This document shows positions 18,601 through 26,757 of a stretch of DNA of 64,000 nucleotides, piece by piece; position 1 is the stretch's first letter, and every line of letters starts with the position of its first letter. The notes under the pieces were generated by a model that had not been told where the DNA came from, did no database searches, and saw only the letters and a program-made list of their open reading frames with translations. This DNA is from Rhodoferax sp. Its GTDB lineage: Bacteria; Pseudomonadota; Gammaproteobacteria; Burkholderiales; Burkholderiaceae_C. The DNA lies in assembly GCA_024235935.1 (NCBI GenBank), contig JACKLL010000016.1:1-64000 (forward strand), given 5' to 3'. The position numbers and the translations under genes are program-made.

Positions 18601-18775
18601 GACAAGACCTTGAAAAGAAAAGTGGGCAACTTTTCCGAAGGTCTTGCGGGAGAGCGCCTTGCACCGGCGCCTCAGCATGTTCCGGCTGGCCTGGCGCACA
18701 GGGCGTCGGGCGCAACGGATTGACGAAACATGCAACCTGTCGCCTGGCGGCGCCAGGGCTGCTACTCCCCTTGCG
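18601..18775 (-). promoter_or_regulatory. yybP-ykoY (Mn2+) riboswitch leader
   Basis: Read on the minus strand, the leader holds the three conserved pieces of this class in order: GGGGAGTAGC (18761-18770), CGTCAA about 45 bases later, and GCAAGACCTT at the 3' end (to 18638). The CAAGACCTT... partner appears again: the riboswitch strand at 18638-18646 is a perfect 9-base complement of 18603-18611, which includes the AAGG ribosome-binding bases just before the ATG. This predicts that without Mn2+ the 3' strand of the aptamer pairs with and hides the start site, and that Mn2+ binding frees it. Confidence 0.88.
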
Positions 18776-18964
18776 GATGGAATGAGTTTCGCACCTTGGC
18801 AGATTTCCCCGCAGCCAGTGGGCAAATGCAGGCCCGACCATCGTAGCGCAAGGCCCGTCTGCCCAGGCGCGGCGGATTCTCAAAGGGGCAGCAGCGGATT
18901 GACGGGCATGGCAGAACACACGGCGATTGACATCAGCCGGCGGGACATTCGCCCTGAGCGCGCG

Positions 18965-19903
18965 TCAGTCGCGTGCTGATCCAAGGCGCAGGTCAGCAGC
19001 CTGCGGGAGGCGCCGACGCCCTCTCCATCGAACCAGAACGAGACCCGCACTCAGCATCAGCCAGACTTCAGGTTCCGGCACTGCCGCCACGCGGTAATCC
19101 AAACCGGATGCGGATTGCACCGCGAAGTCCTGCACTTCGACGCCGTTGACGGACAGGCTGTTGATGCCGCCCCAATAGACGGTATTGCCGAAGCTCGCTT
19201 CGCCGGTGGCGCTGCCGCTGATCACCGCCGAGTCCGACCGCTCCTGGTAGCCATTGGCGGTCCCGTTGGCGCTGACGATCAGGTACATCGAAAAACTGCC
19301 CGCCGCATAGCCGGTGCTGTCGAAGCTGATGGTGATGTCGATCGGAATACTTTCGCCCTGCGCATGCGATTTGTCCAGGTAGCCACTGGTCCCCACCGTC
19401 CAGTTTCCCGACTGATCGAAGTTCTGTCCGAAGAAGCTGCCCTGTAACTGGTAGCTGGAGCCTGCAGCGTTGGAGGCAAGCGGCGACCCTGTCACCTGCG
19501 ACAGCAGACTGCCCGACACGACAACCATCCCTTGCAGTCGTGCACTGCTGTTCGGCGTTCCTGAGAACCAGAGATGGTCGGTCAGCGTTGCCTGGGCCTG
19601 GGAACTCGCGCCGCTGGTTTCTTTGCTGCTGGTCGCATTGAATTGGGCGCTCGCATGGATCGCACCCAGACCGGCGGACGCTACAGCGGTTGCGGTGGAC
19701 CCTGTCGACACCGAAAAGCAGTCGCGTGCGACCGCGACATTGCTGGTCGCAAGGCCGCTGGAGCAGGAGATGCCGGTGTTGCCGGTATGGGTAGACGCAG
19801 AGACTGCGTTGCTCGCCTGCTCCAGCGAAGGCGCCGAAAAGGCAGGCCCGGTTGCCGCAAATGCAATGGCCAGCAATGCAAGCAATTGGCGGAGCGGGCG
19901 CAT
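18965..19903 (-). CDS. PEP-CTERM exported protein
   Basis: A 312-residue exported protein. It has a signal peptide (MRPLRQLLALLAIAFAATG, cut near AFSA), a Ser/Thr/Gly/Ala-rich, Asn-containing middle of about 240 residues, and a C-terminal sorting signal: AVPEPEVWLML, a hydrophobic helix, then RWRGRRR. That is the PEP-CTERM signal, normally processed by an exosortase with links to exopolysaccharide. A further ~15 residues follow the basic patch, which is slightly unusual. The start has a strong AAGGAG site. No exosortase gene is in the window. The middle has no family I recognise. Confidence 0.85.
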   Translation of the reverse strand: MRPLRQLLALLAIAFAATGPAFSAPSLEQASNAVSASTHTGNTGISCSSGLATSNVAVARDCFSVSTGSTATAVASAGLGAIHASAQFNATSSKETSGASSQAQATLTDHLWFSGTPNSSARLQGMVVVSGSLLSQVTGSPLASNAAGSSYQLQGSFFGQNFDQSGNWTVGTSGYLDKSHAQGESIPIDITISFDSTGYAAGSFSMYLIVSANGTANGYQERSDSAVISGSATGEASFGNTVYWGGINSLSVNGVEVQDFAVQSASGLDYRVAAVPEPEVWLMLSAGLVLVRWRGRRRLPQAADLRLGSARD

Positions 19904-20032
19904 GAATCTCTCCTTGGAGTGATCCCGCAAGTGTAGGAGGGCGGCCAGGCCCGCACAATATGCGGCACCCCTTCAAATATGCGTTCCCCCTCCAACAGGG
20001 GGGGGCACAAAGGCGCTGCGGCAAAATGCCGC

Positions 20033-21223
20033 ATGCGCTTTTTCCGCGATCTGAATCTGTCGGCCTTCACGGCCGGTTTTGTCGCCGTGCTGGTCGGCTT
20101 CACCAGCTCGGTGGCCATCGTGTTCCAGGCGGCGCTGGCATTTGGCGCCACACCGGCCCAGATCGCCTCGTGGATGTGGGCACTCGGCCTGGGCATGGGC
20201 TTGTGTTCGGCCGTGCCCTCGTACCTGTGGCGCAAGCCGGTCATGGTGGCCTGGTCCACCCCCGGCGCGGCGGTACTGGCCACGGCCGGGGCGGCGGGCA
20301 GCTACACCATGCCCGATGCCGTCGGCGCCTTCATGGTCTGCGCCGCGCTCATCATCCTGTTCGGCGTCACCGGCTGGTTCGAGCGCGTCATGAACCGCAT
20401 CCCGATGGCGATTGCCTCGGCGCTGCTGGCCGGCGTGTTGACCCGGTTCGGCCTGCAGGCCTTCGTGGCGGCACAGACCGCGCTCGGTCTGGTGTTGCTG
20501 ATGCTGGCCACGTACCTGATCGGGCGCAGGTTGATGCCCCGCTATGCGGTGGTGCTGACGCTGGTGCTGGGCATCGCCTATGTCGTGGCGCGGGGCCAGC
20601 TGGTACCTGCCGCCATCGAGGCGGGGCTGGCCCTGCCGGTGTTCGTGATGCCGCAGTTCAGCCTGGGCGCGGCCGTCAGCCTGGCAATTCCGCTGTTCGT
20701 CGTGACCATGGCGTCGCAGAATCTGCCGGGCGTCGCCGCCATCCAGGCTGCCGGTTACGGCGGGCCGAACGGCATACCGATTTCCAGAGTGATCACCCAG
20801 ACCGGTGTCGTGACGCTGCTACTGGCGCCTTTTGGTGCCTTCGCGCTGAATCTGAGCGCCATCACGGCGGCGATCTGCATGGGACGCGAGGCGCACGAGG
20901 ATCCGGCCAAGCGGTATACCGCGGCGGTCTCCTGCGGCCTGCTGTATGTGCTGATCGGGCTGTTCGGTGCTGCGGTCACCGGGGTGCTGACGGCCTTCCC
21001 CCGGGAACTGGTGGCGGCGATCGCCGGACTGGCCTTGCTGGGCACGATCGGCAACTCCCTGTCGACAGCCTTGCAGGACGAGCGCCATCGGGAGGCTGCC
21101 TTGATCACCTTTCTGGTGACGCTCAGTGGCGTCACGCTGCTCGGCGTCGGGTCTGCGTTCTGGGGGGTGGTGGCCGGCAGCCTGGCGATGCTGGCGCAGC
21201 ACTATCGGCGGCGCCCGGCCTGA
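20033..21223 (+). CDS. BenE-type benzoate/proton symporter family protein
   Basis: A 396-residue membrane protein with about 12 transmembrane segments. It matches the BenE family through FTAGFVAVLVGFTSSVAIV near the start, AWSTPGAAVLATAG, MASQNLPGVAAIQAAGY and ITAAICMGREAHEDPAKRY. Known members import benzoate with a proton, but no benzoate genes are nearby, so the substrate stays open. The ATG at 20033 gives the usual MRFF start. It is divergent from the PEP-CTERM gene, with 129 bases between them, including a GGGGGGG run at 19999-20005. Confidence 0.9.
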   Translation: MRFFRDLNLSAFTAGFVAVLVGFTSSVAIVFQAALAFGATPAQIASWMWALGLGMGLCSAVPSYLWRKPVMVAWSTPGAAVLATAGAAGSYTMPDAVGAFMVCAALIILFGVTGWFERVMNRIPMAIASALLAGVLTRFGLQAFVAAQTALGLVLLMLATYLIGRRLMPRYAVVLTLVLGIAYVVARGQLVPAAIEAGLALPVFVMPQFSLGAAVSLAIPLFVVTMASQNLPGVAAIQAAGYGGPNGIPISRVITQTGVVTLLLAPFGAFALNLSAITAAICMGREAHEDPAKRYTAAVSCGLLYVLIGLFGAAVTGVLTAFPRELVAAIAGLALLGTIGNSLSTALQDERHREAALITFLVTLSGVTLLGVGSAFWGVVAGSLAMLAQHYRRRPA

Positions 21224-21380
21224 GCGGTACACCTACGCGGCTGCATCGATTCCACAAGCCCGGGTCCGGCAGAGCCTGGCCAGTGTCGGCACAATAGCGG
21301 CTTTCCGACCCGTCACTTCGGCATGCCGCGACACTGCCCGCAGCCGCAAGGACCCACCGGGCCTCGCAGCCCCAGCCGCC

Positions 21381-22343
21381 ATGCATATTCTTTTCGTCGC
21401 CGATCCCCTCGAAACCTTCAAGATCTACAAGGACACCACGTTTGCGATGATGCGCGAGGCACAGCGCCGCGGCCATACCGTGTCGGCCTGCGAGGTGACC
21501 GACATCGCCTGGACCAGCGGCGGACGGGTGCGCGCGCAGGTGCGCGACATCGTGCTCACCGGCGACCCGCAGCGCTGGTTCGATGCCGGCGCCACCGGGC
21601 TGGACCGCCGCCCGAGCGAACTGGCGGACTTCGACGCCATCGTCATGCGCAAGGATCCGCCCTTCGACTCCGAGTTCTTCTACGCCACCCATCTGCTCGA
21701 GCAGGCCGAGCGCGAGGGCGCCCGAGTCTTCAACAAGCCGCGCAGCCTGCGCGACCATCCGGAGAAGCTGGCGATCATGGAGTTCCCGCAGTTCACCGGG
21801 CCCACGCTGGTGACGCGCAATGCGCAGGATGTGCGCCAGTTCCATGCCGAGCACCGCGACATCATCCTCAAGCCGCTCGATGGCATGGGCGGAACCGGCA
21901 TCTTCCGGGTGCGCGACGACGGCATGAACCTGGGCTCCATCATCGAGACCCTCAACCGCGACGGTGCGCAGTCGCTGATGGTGCAGAAATACCTGCCCGA
22001 GATCGTCGCAGGCGACAAGCGGGTCCTGCTGATCGGCGGCAAGCCGGTGCCGTATTCCCTGGCGCGGATTCCGCAGGGCAGCGAGATCCGCGGCAACCTG
22101 GCGGTGGGCGGCAAGGGGGTGGCGCAGCCGCTGTCCAGCCGTGACCGGGAGATCGCCGAGGCGCTGGGCCCGGTGCTGGTGGCGCGGGGCCTGCTGCTGG
22201 TGGGTGTGGACGTGATCGGCGACTATGTCACCGAGATCAATGTGACCAGCCCGACCTGTTTCCAGGAGATCCATGACCAGGCCGGATTCGATGTGCCAGC
22301 CATGTTCATCGACGCGCTGGAGGCCGCTTCGACAGGCGGGTGA
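21381..22343 (+). CDS. gshB: Glutathione synthetase
   Basis: A 320-residue ATP-grasp enzyme that joins gamma-glutamylcysteine and glycine, the last step of glutathione synthesis. It starts at the family position, MHILFVADPLETFKIYKDTT. Visible family segments are VMRKDPPFDSEFFYATHLLE, FNKPRSLRDHPEKLAIMEFP, ILKPLDGMGGTGIFRV (ATP-binding loop), RVLLIGGKPVPYSLARIP and EINVTSPTCFQEI. Length is normal. It completes the pathway begun by gshA at 14.3 kb. Confidence 0.97.
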   Translation: MHILFVADPLETFKIYKDTTFAMMREAQRRGHTVSACEVTDIAWTSGGRVRAQVRDIVLTGDPQRWFDAGATGLDRRPSELADFDAIVMRKDPPFDSEFFYATHLLEQAEREGARVFNKPRSLRDHPEKLAIMEFPQFTGPTLVTRNAQDVRQFHAEHRDIILKPLDGMGGTGIFRVRDDGMNLGSIIETLNRDGAQSLMVQKYLPEIVAGDKRVLLIGGKPVPYSLARIPQGSEIRGNLAVGGKGVAQPLSSRDREIAEALGPVLVARGLLLVGVDVIGDYVTEINVTSPTCFQEIHDQAGFDVPAMFIDALEAASTGG

Positions 22344-22496
22344 CGGAGGCTGGTACGGGGGCCTGTGGGGCACTGAACTCTCGGTGCCAGGGGCCCCGAG
22401 GCTCTTTTGTCCTACACCCCGGCGTCTCTGTCGCTGTCTTCGCAGGCGGCGCTCCGACATTAAGCTGAGCTGCACCTGAACTTTTGGAGAGCAGCA

Positions 22497-22571
22497 ATGA
22501 ATACCATCATCTATATCGTCGGTCTGGTCGTCGTCATCGGCGCAGTTCTGGGCTTCTTCGGCCTGCGTTGA
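22497..22571 (+). CDS. 24-residue hydrophobic membrane microprotein
   Basis: A short frame starting ATG-AAT-ACC with a GGAG ribosome-binding site 7 bases upstream. The product begins MNTIIYIVGLVV and ends FFGLR: one transmembrane helix with a C-terminal Arg. I recall similar unannotated microproteins in other Burkholderiales, but cannot check that here. Codon choice is consistent with coding, and the frame sits alone in a 300-bp gap between gshB and the amidotransferase gene. Function unknown. Confidence 0.6.
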   Translation: MNTIIYIVGLVVVIGAVLGFFGLR

Positions 22572-22641
22572 GTCCGTGGCTGGCGCCTGGCATAGCGGCC
22601 GGGCGGACTCAGCCGCGCGGGGAGACGACGTGTGCAGGCGC

Positions 22642-23454
22642 TCAGCCGGCCGCCACCCGTGCGAGCCGGCCGTCGGGCTGCGGACAGCCTTCGACAAAGG
22701 TCATGAACTGACCGGGTTCGAGGGCCGTCCAGTTCTCGTTGGTCGTGAGCGGCTCGGTGACGACAATGGCCAGCCGGTCGTCCGGGCCGTTGTGCTCGGA
22801 CAAATCCATCTTCATGTCGTCGTCGCGCAGATGGACTTCGGTGAACGGGTACTGGCGCACCAGGTAATGCAGCTTGGTGCTGGCATGGGCCCACAGCGCC
22901 TGCCCGTTGCTGAGCAGGAAGTTGAAGGTGCCGTGCGACGCGATCTGCGGCACCAGCTCCTGCAGTGTCAGGCTCAGCTCGGCCACGCTGGGCACGCCGG
23001 CATGGGATTTGACGAGCTCCTGCATCAGCCAGCAGAACGCCAGCTCGCTGTCGGTATCGCCCACCGGGCGAAAGTTGCCGTGCAGGGTAGGGGCGTAGTT
23101 CTTCAGGTCGCCGTTGTGGGCAAACACCCAGTAGCGGCCCCACAGTTCGCGCACGAACGGGTGGGCGTTTTCCAGCGTGATTGCGCCCATCGTGGCCTTG
23201 CGCACATGGGCGATCACGTTGTGGCTCTTGATCGGGAAGCTGCGCAGCATGTGCGCCAGAGGCGATGTGGCGGCGCTTTCCTTGTCGACGAAATGGCGGA
23301 TGCCGCGCCCGGGTTGTTCACCCTCGCTCTCGAAGAACGCGATACCCCAGCCGTCGGCGTGGTGGTCGGTCAGGCCGCCGCGGCGGGCGAATCCGGTAAA
23401 ACTCAGATTCAGGCTGGCCGGCAAGCGGCTGTTCATTCCCAGTAATTGGCACAT
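22642..23454 (-). CDS. Class II glutamine amidotransferase domain protein
   Basis: A 270-residue protein of the YafJ-like class II (Ntn) glutamine amidotransferase family. Cys2 of MCQLLGMN is the N-terminal nucleophile, fixing the start at 23454. The glutaminase pocket is seen in RGGLTDHHADGWGIAFFE, AHVRKATMGAITLENAHPF and FAHNGDLKNY. No synthase domain follows, so the acceptor of the released ammonia is unknown; related proteins include EgtC of ergothioneine synthesis, but no egt genes are here. Length is normal. Confidence 0.9.
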   Translation of the reverse strand: MCQLLGMNSRLPASLNLSFTGFARRGGLTDHHADGWGIAFFESEGEQPGRGIRHFVDKESAATSPLAHMLRSFPIKSHNVIAHVRKATMGAITLENAHPFVRELWGRYWVFAHNGDLKNYAPTLHGNFRPVGDTDSELAFCWLMQELVKSHAGVPSVAELSLTLQELVPQIASHGTFNFLLSNGQALWAHASTKLHYLVRQYPFTEVHLRDDDMKMDLSEHNGPDDRLAIVVTEPLTTNENWTALEPGQFMTFVEGCPQPDGRLARVAAG

Positions 23455-23558
23455 GGCGCGGATGTCATGGAAACGCCGGCTGCCCCTGCAGACGGCATGA
23501 CATGGGACGAGTTTATCCCCGGGCACCGCACAGGCGCGGATCAATTACCACAAAGTTG

Positions 23559-25046
23559 TTACGGCGCGACGTCGGAGGGGCTCTTGAGCGGGGCCCGCAA
23601 TTGCCAGGCGGCAAGCATGGCCAGCACACACAGACCGGCAAGCATGACGAAGGACTCGTTGAAGGCCGCCAGCCGCGCCGGGCTGCTGGCCAGCGTGGCC
23701 AGCGAGTCTCCGTGGGCCGCGAGCCGCCACTCGAGCACGATGCCGCACAGGCTGACACCGGCCGACCCGCCCAGCATGCGTACGAAATTGATGGCGCTCG
23801 CGCCCTGGGGAATCAGGTCCTTGTGCAGGCCGCGCATGGCACCCAGGTTCAGCGACGGCAGGATGAAGCCCAGGCCGATGCGCCCCAGCACGGTGAATGC
23901 GACCACATACCAGATCGGCGTATGCAGATGCACGACGAGGATCAGCGCGAATGACAGCGCCAGCAGCAGCAGGCCCAGGCTGACCAGGATGTGGGTGGAA
24001 TACCGGTCGGCCATGCGCCCGGCGACGGCAATCGTCGCCGCCAGCGCGACACCCGACGGAAGCAGAATGCCGCCCACATACGAGGGCGACAGTTGCAGGC
24101 CGAGCTGCATGTAGACCGGCAGCAGATAGGTCGAGCCGAACAAGGCCATGCCATAGATGAAGGCCACAACGCTGCCCATCGCAAACCGGCGGTCGGCGAA
24201 CAGCGCCTGGTTCATCAGCGGCGAGCCCGCCTCGCCGCGCGCCATGGCCTGGCTCAGTCGGCGCTGGCGCAACACGAACCAGATGATGATGGCAAGCGCC
24301 GCTCCCAGCACGGAGAAAGTGCTTGCCGTCAGGCCCTGGTGCAGTTCGACCAGGCCGTTGAGCAGGAACAGCGTTCCCGCACCGGCCAGCAACAGGCTGG
24401 GCCAGTCCATGGCGGCGGCACTGCGGCTGGCTGCGGCGCCGCCGGGCGCGGACGTCGGCACGTAGCGCATCGACATCCAGATCGAGGCCAGGCAGAACGG
24501 CACCACCATGAAGAAGATCGAGCGCCATCCGAACAGGTCCACCAGCACGCCGCCGATGCTGGGCCCCAGCGCCGGCGCCAGCACCACGCCGGTGCCGAAG
24601 ATGCCCATGGCGCGGCCCTGTTCATGCGGCTGGAACGCCCGCATGATGATGATGGCCGGTATCGGCTGCACCACGCCGGCGGCCAGGCCTTCGGCGACCC
24701 GTGCCGCCAGCACCAGAGGAAAGCTGGTGGCAAGCCCGCCTGCCACGCCGCCGAGCAGCAACAGCCACATGGTGCCGGCATAGGTGCGCCGGTAGCCGAA
24801 GCGTCCCAGCATCCACGGCGTGGTCAGCATCGAGACGGTCATCGCCATCATGAAGCCCGAGGCCACCCACTGTGCGCGCTCCTGGCCGATGGCGAAATGG
24901 TGGCTCAGGTCGGGCACGGCCACGTTGATGATGGTCGACGACATGATGGCCGCGACCGAGCCCACCATCACGGCGAACAGCAGCAGCCAGCGGTAGCGCT
25001 CGCCGAACTGCGCCTGCAGCTCCGGCAGGGTGCTGGCGCGCGTCAA
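23559..25046 (-). CDS. DHA2-family MFS multidrug efflux transporter
   Basis: A 495-residue carrier with about 14 transmembrane segments, the size and layout of the EmrB/QacA (DHA2) drug:H+ antiporters. Family signs are STIINVAVPDLSHHF in helix 1, QWVASGFMMAMTVSM, GRFGYRRTYAGTM (motif A) and GTGVVLAPALGPSIGGVLVD (motif C, typical of antiporters). No membrane-fusion partner is adjacent. The start as given is TTG at 25046 with no obvious ribosome-binding site, so the exact N-terminus is uncertain. Confidence 0.9.
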   Translation of the reverse strand: MTRASTLPELQAQFGERYRWLLLFAVMVGSVAAIMSSTIINVAVPDLSHHFAIGQERAQWVASGFMMAMTVSMLTTPWMLGRFGYRRTYAGTMWLLLLGGVAGGLATSFPLVLAARVAEGLAAGVVQPIPAIIIMRAFQPHEQGRAMGIFGTGVVLAPALGPSIGGVLVDLFGWRSIFFMVVPFCLASIWMSMRYVPTSAPGGAAASRSAAAMDWPSLLLAGAGTLFLLNGLVELHQGLTASTFSVLGAALAIIIWFVLRQRRLSQAMARGEAGSPLMNQALFADRRFAMGSVVAFIYGMALFGSTYLLPVYMQLGLQLSPSYVGGILLPSGVALAATIAVAGRMADRYSTHILVSLGLLLLALSFALILVVHLHTPIWYVVAFTVLGRIGLGFILPSLNLGAMRGLHKDLIPQGASAINFVRMLGGSAGVSLCGIVLEWRLAAHGDSLATLASSPARLAAFNESFVMLAGLCVLAMLAAWQLRAPLKSPSDVAP

Positions 25047-25107
25047 GATGTGCGCATCCGGTGGGTCTCAGGTGGTGCGCCGCGCGCTGTTGCCGCGCAC
25101 CTGTTGC

Positions 25108-25299
25108 TCAGTCCCGTGGTTCGGACCACAGCTTTCCACCGGTGGCCCAGTTTTCGCGCTTGACGTCGGTGATCAGGATGTCGACCGACTCCGGCGATCC
25201 GCCCAGCACCTCGACGGTGATGCGGGTGATCTCCTGCACCAGTTTCTTCTTCTGCTCGACGGTACGGCCTTCCATCATCTCGATGTGGTAGGTGGGCAT
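25108..25299 (-). CDS. 4-oxalocrotonate tautomerase family enzyme
   Basis: A 63-residue protein starting MPTYHIEMMEGRTVEQKKKL. Met removal exposes the catalytic Pro1 typical of this superfamily, and VDILITDVKRENWATGGKL matches the C-terminal part of small tautomerases. Members act as hexamers on enol-keto isomers of dicarboxylates or related acids. The start has a strong AAGGAG site. It lies just upstream of the DHA2 carrier gene in the same direction. Substrate unknown; no meta-cleavage genes are nearby. Confidence 0.85.
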   Translation of the reverse strand: MPTYHIEMMEGRTVEQKKKLVQEITRITVEVLGGSPESVDILITDVKRENWATGGKLWSEPRD

Positions 25300-25364
25300 G
25301 GGGACTCCTTGTCAAAATAGGGGGGTGCAACAATGCAGCGGTACGGCGCACGCCGCAGACACGT

Positions 25365-26552
25365 TCAGGCTGGCTCCGTCGCTGGCGTGCTGGCCGGCTC
25401 GTCGGGCAACCAGGCCACGATGAAGGCCGAGCAGCAGGCGATCAGCGCCATGGCAAACAAGAGGCTGTCGAAGCCGGCAGACTTCACTGCCGGACCCAGC
25501 GAATATACCGCCAGCGAGGCAACCCCGAAGGACACCGCCAGGCGCATGCCCGCGACACGCGAGCGATAGGCGTCGTCGACATACCGCACCACCATGGCGT
25601 CGGTGAACGGTATCGCGCCGAAGATCGTCACCATGAAGCCGATCTGCAGGCAGAACAGCCACCAGCCCTGGGCCTGGGCCGCGAGCAGGAACATCGGAAT
25701 CTGCATCAGCACGATGGTCAGGTACAGGCGTTTGATCGCGAACCGGTCGATCAGCCGCCCGACGATGAGCTGTGCAAACGACGATACCGCGTATACCGCG
25801 GCCAGCATCATGCCCAACTGGGCCGGGTCTTCGACGATGCCGGCAAAACGCTCGCGCATCAGCTCACCATTGCCATTGGTGGTGAAGTTGAACAGCAGGC
25901 TGCTGGTGATGGCGGCCAGTGTCATCACCGTGAGCATCCGGGCCATCTGTGACTTTGCCAGGCCGACCCTGGCGCGGGTCGTGCGCCGCGCCGGCGACTC
26001 CGTCTCGGCCGGCGCCATGCGCAGGAACAGGTAGCCGCAGGCCAGCGACAGCAGCCCGGGCATCACGAAGGCGGCCCGCCAGCCGATGTACTTGACCATG
26101 AAGCCGGTCAGGATGGCCGCGAAGGCAATGCCCATGTTGCCGGCCAGGCCGTTGATGCCGATCGTCAGCCCGGGGCGCGTCGCGTGCTGCAGCAGCATCG
26201 GAATGCCCACCGGGTGGTAGATGGCCGAGAACAAGCCCAGCACCGACAGCGCAACGGCCATCTGCCAGGCGTTCTGCGCCAGCGCACACAGCAGTGCCGC
26301 TGCGCCCATGCCGAAAAAGAACACCAGCATCATGCTGCGCCGACCCCACAGGTCGCCCAGCCGGCCCGCCGGCACCGAACCCAGGCCGAACATCAGGAAG
26401 GCGCCGGCGCTGTAGGGCATCAGGTCTTCCCAGCGCGCGAATCCGAAGTCTGCCGCGACGCTGGCCACGGCGGTGGCGAAGATCAGCAGGAACATGTGGT
26501 CCAGCGCGTGGCCCAGGTTGAGCAGGAGCGAGGTGCCGCGGTGGAGCTGCAT
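25365..26552 (-). CDS. Major facilitator superfamily transporter
   Basis: A 395-residue MFS protein with about 12 transmembrane segments, resembling fosmidomycin-resistance/sugar-efflux type carriers (HALDHMFLLIFATAVA, GSVPAGRLGDLWGRRSMM, FSAIYHPVGIPMLLQH). The HPVG motif is characteristic of Fsr-like proteins. The start MQLHRGTSLLLNLGH at 26552 was chosen because the first helix begins there; the frame stays open far upstream without meaningful sequence. Substrate unknown. Confidence 0.88.
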   Translation of the reverse strand: MQLHRGTSLLLNLGHALDHMFLLIFATAVASVAADFGFARWEDLMPYSAGAFLMFGLGSVPAGRLGDLWGRRSMMLVFFFGMGAAALLCALAQNAWQMAVALSVLGLFSAIYHPVGIPMLLQHATRPGLTIGINGLAGNMGIAFAAILTGFMVKYIGWRAAFVMPGLLSLACGYLFLRMAPAETESPARRTTRARVGLAKSQMARMLTVMTLAAITSSLLFNFTTNGNGELMRERFAGIVEDPAQLGMMLAAVYAVSSFAQLIVGRLIDRFAIKRLYLTIVLMQIPMFLLAAQAQGWWLFCLQIGFMVTIFGAIPFTDAMVVRYVDDAYRSRVAGMRLAVSFGVASLAVYSLGPAVKSAGFDSLLFAMALIACCSAFIVAWLPDEPASTPATEPA

Positions 26553-26757
26553 GGTGTGTGCGGGTTGCGTTGATGGACGGATTCTCGTGTACACGGGCAC
26601 GCCGTGCGCAGAGCGGCACATTGCCGCGTGACGGCATGCCGGAGCGGCTTGCCGGCCTATGCCCTTGCCGGTCTCGCCGCGCCGGAATGGCCGCTGCGCC
26701 GGTCTGACCAGCGTCGGGCACAATGCCGGGCTCTCCCGAGACTTGTCCGATCCTGCC

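Noticed and set aside
22344..22410. Terminator after gshB
   Set aside because: GGCAC and GTGCC arms and a nearby CTTTTG exist, but the T run is not next to the stem, so support is weak.
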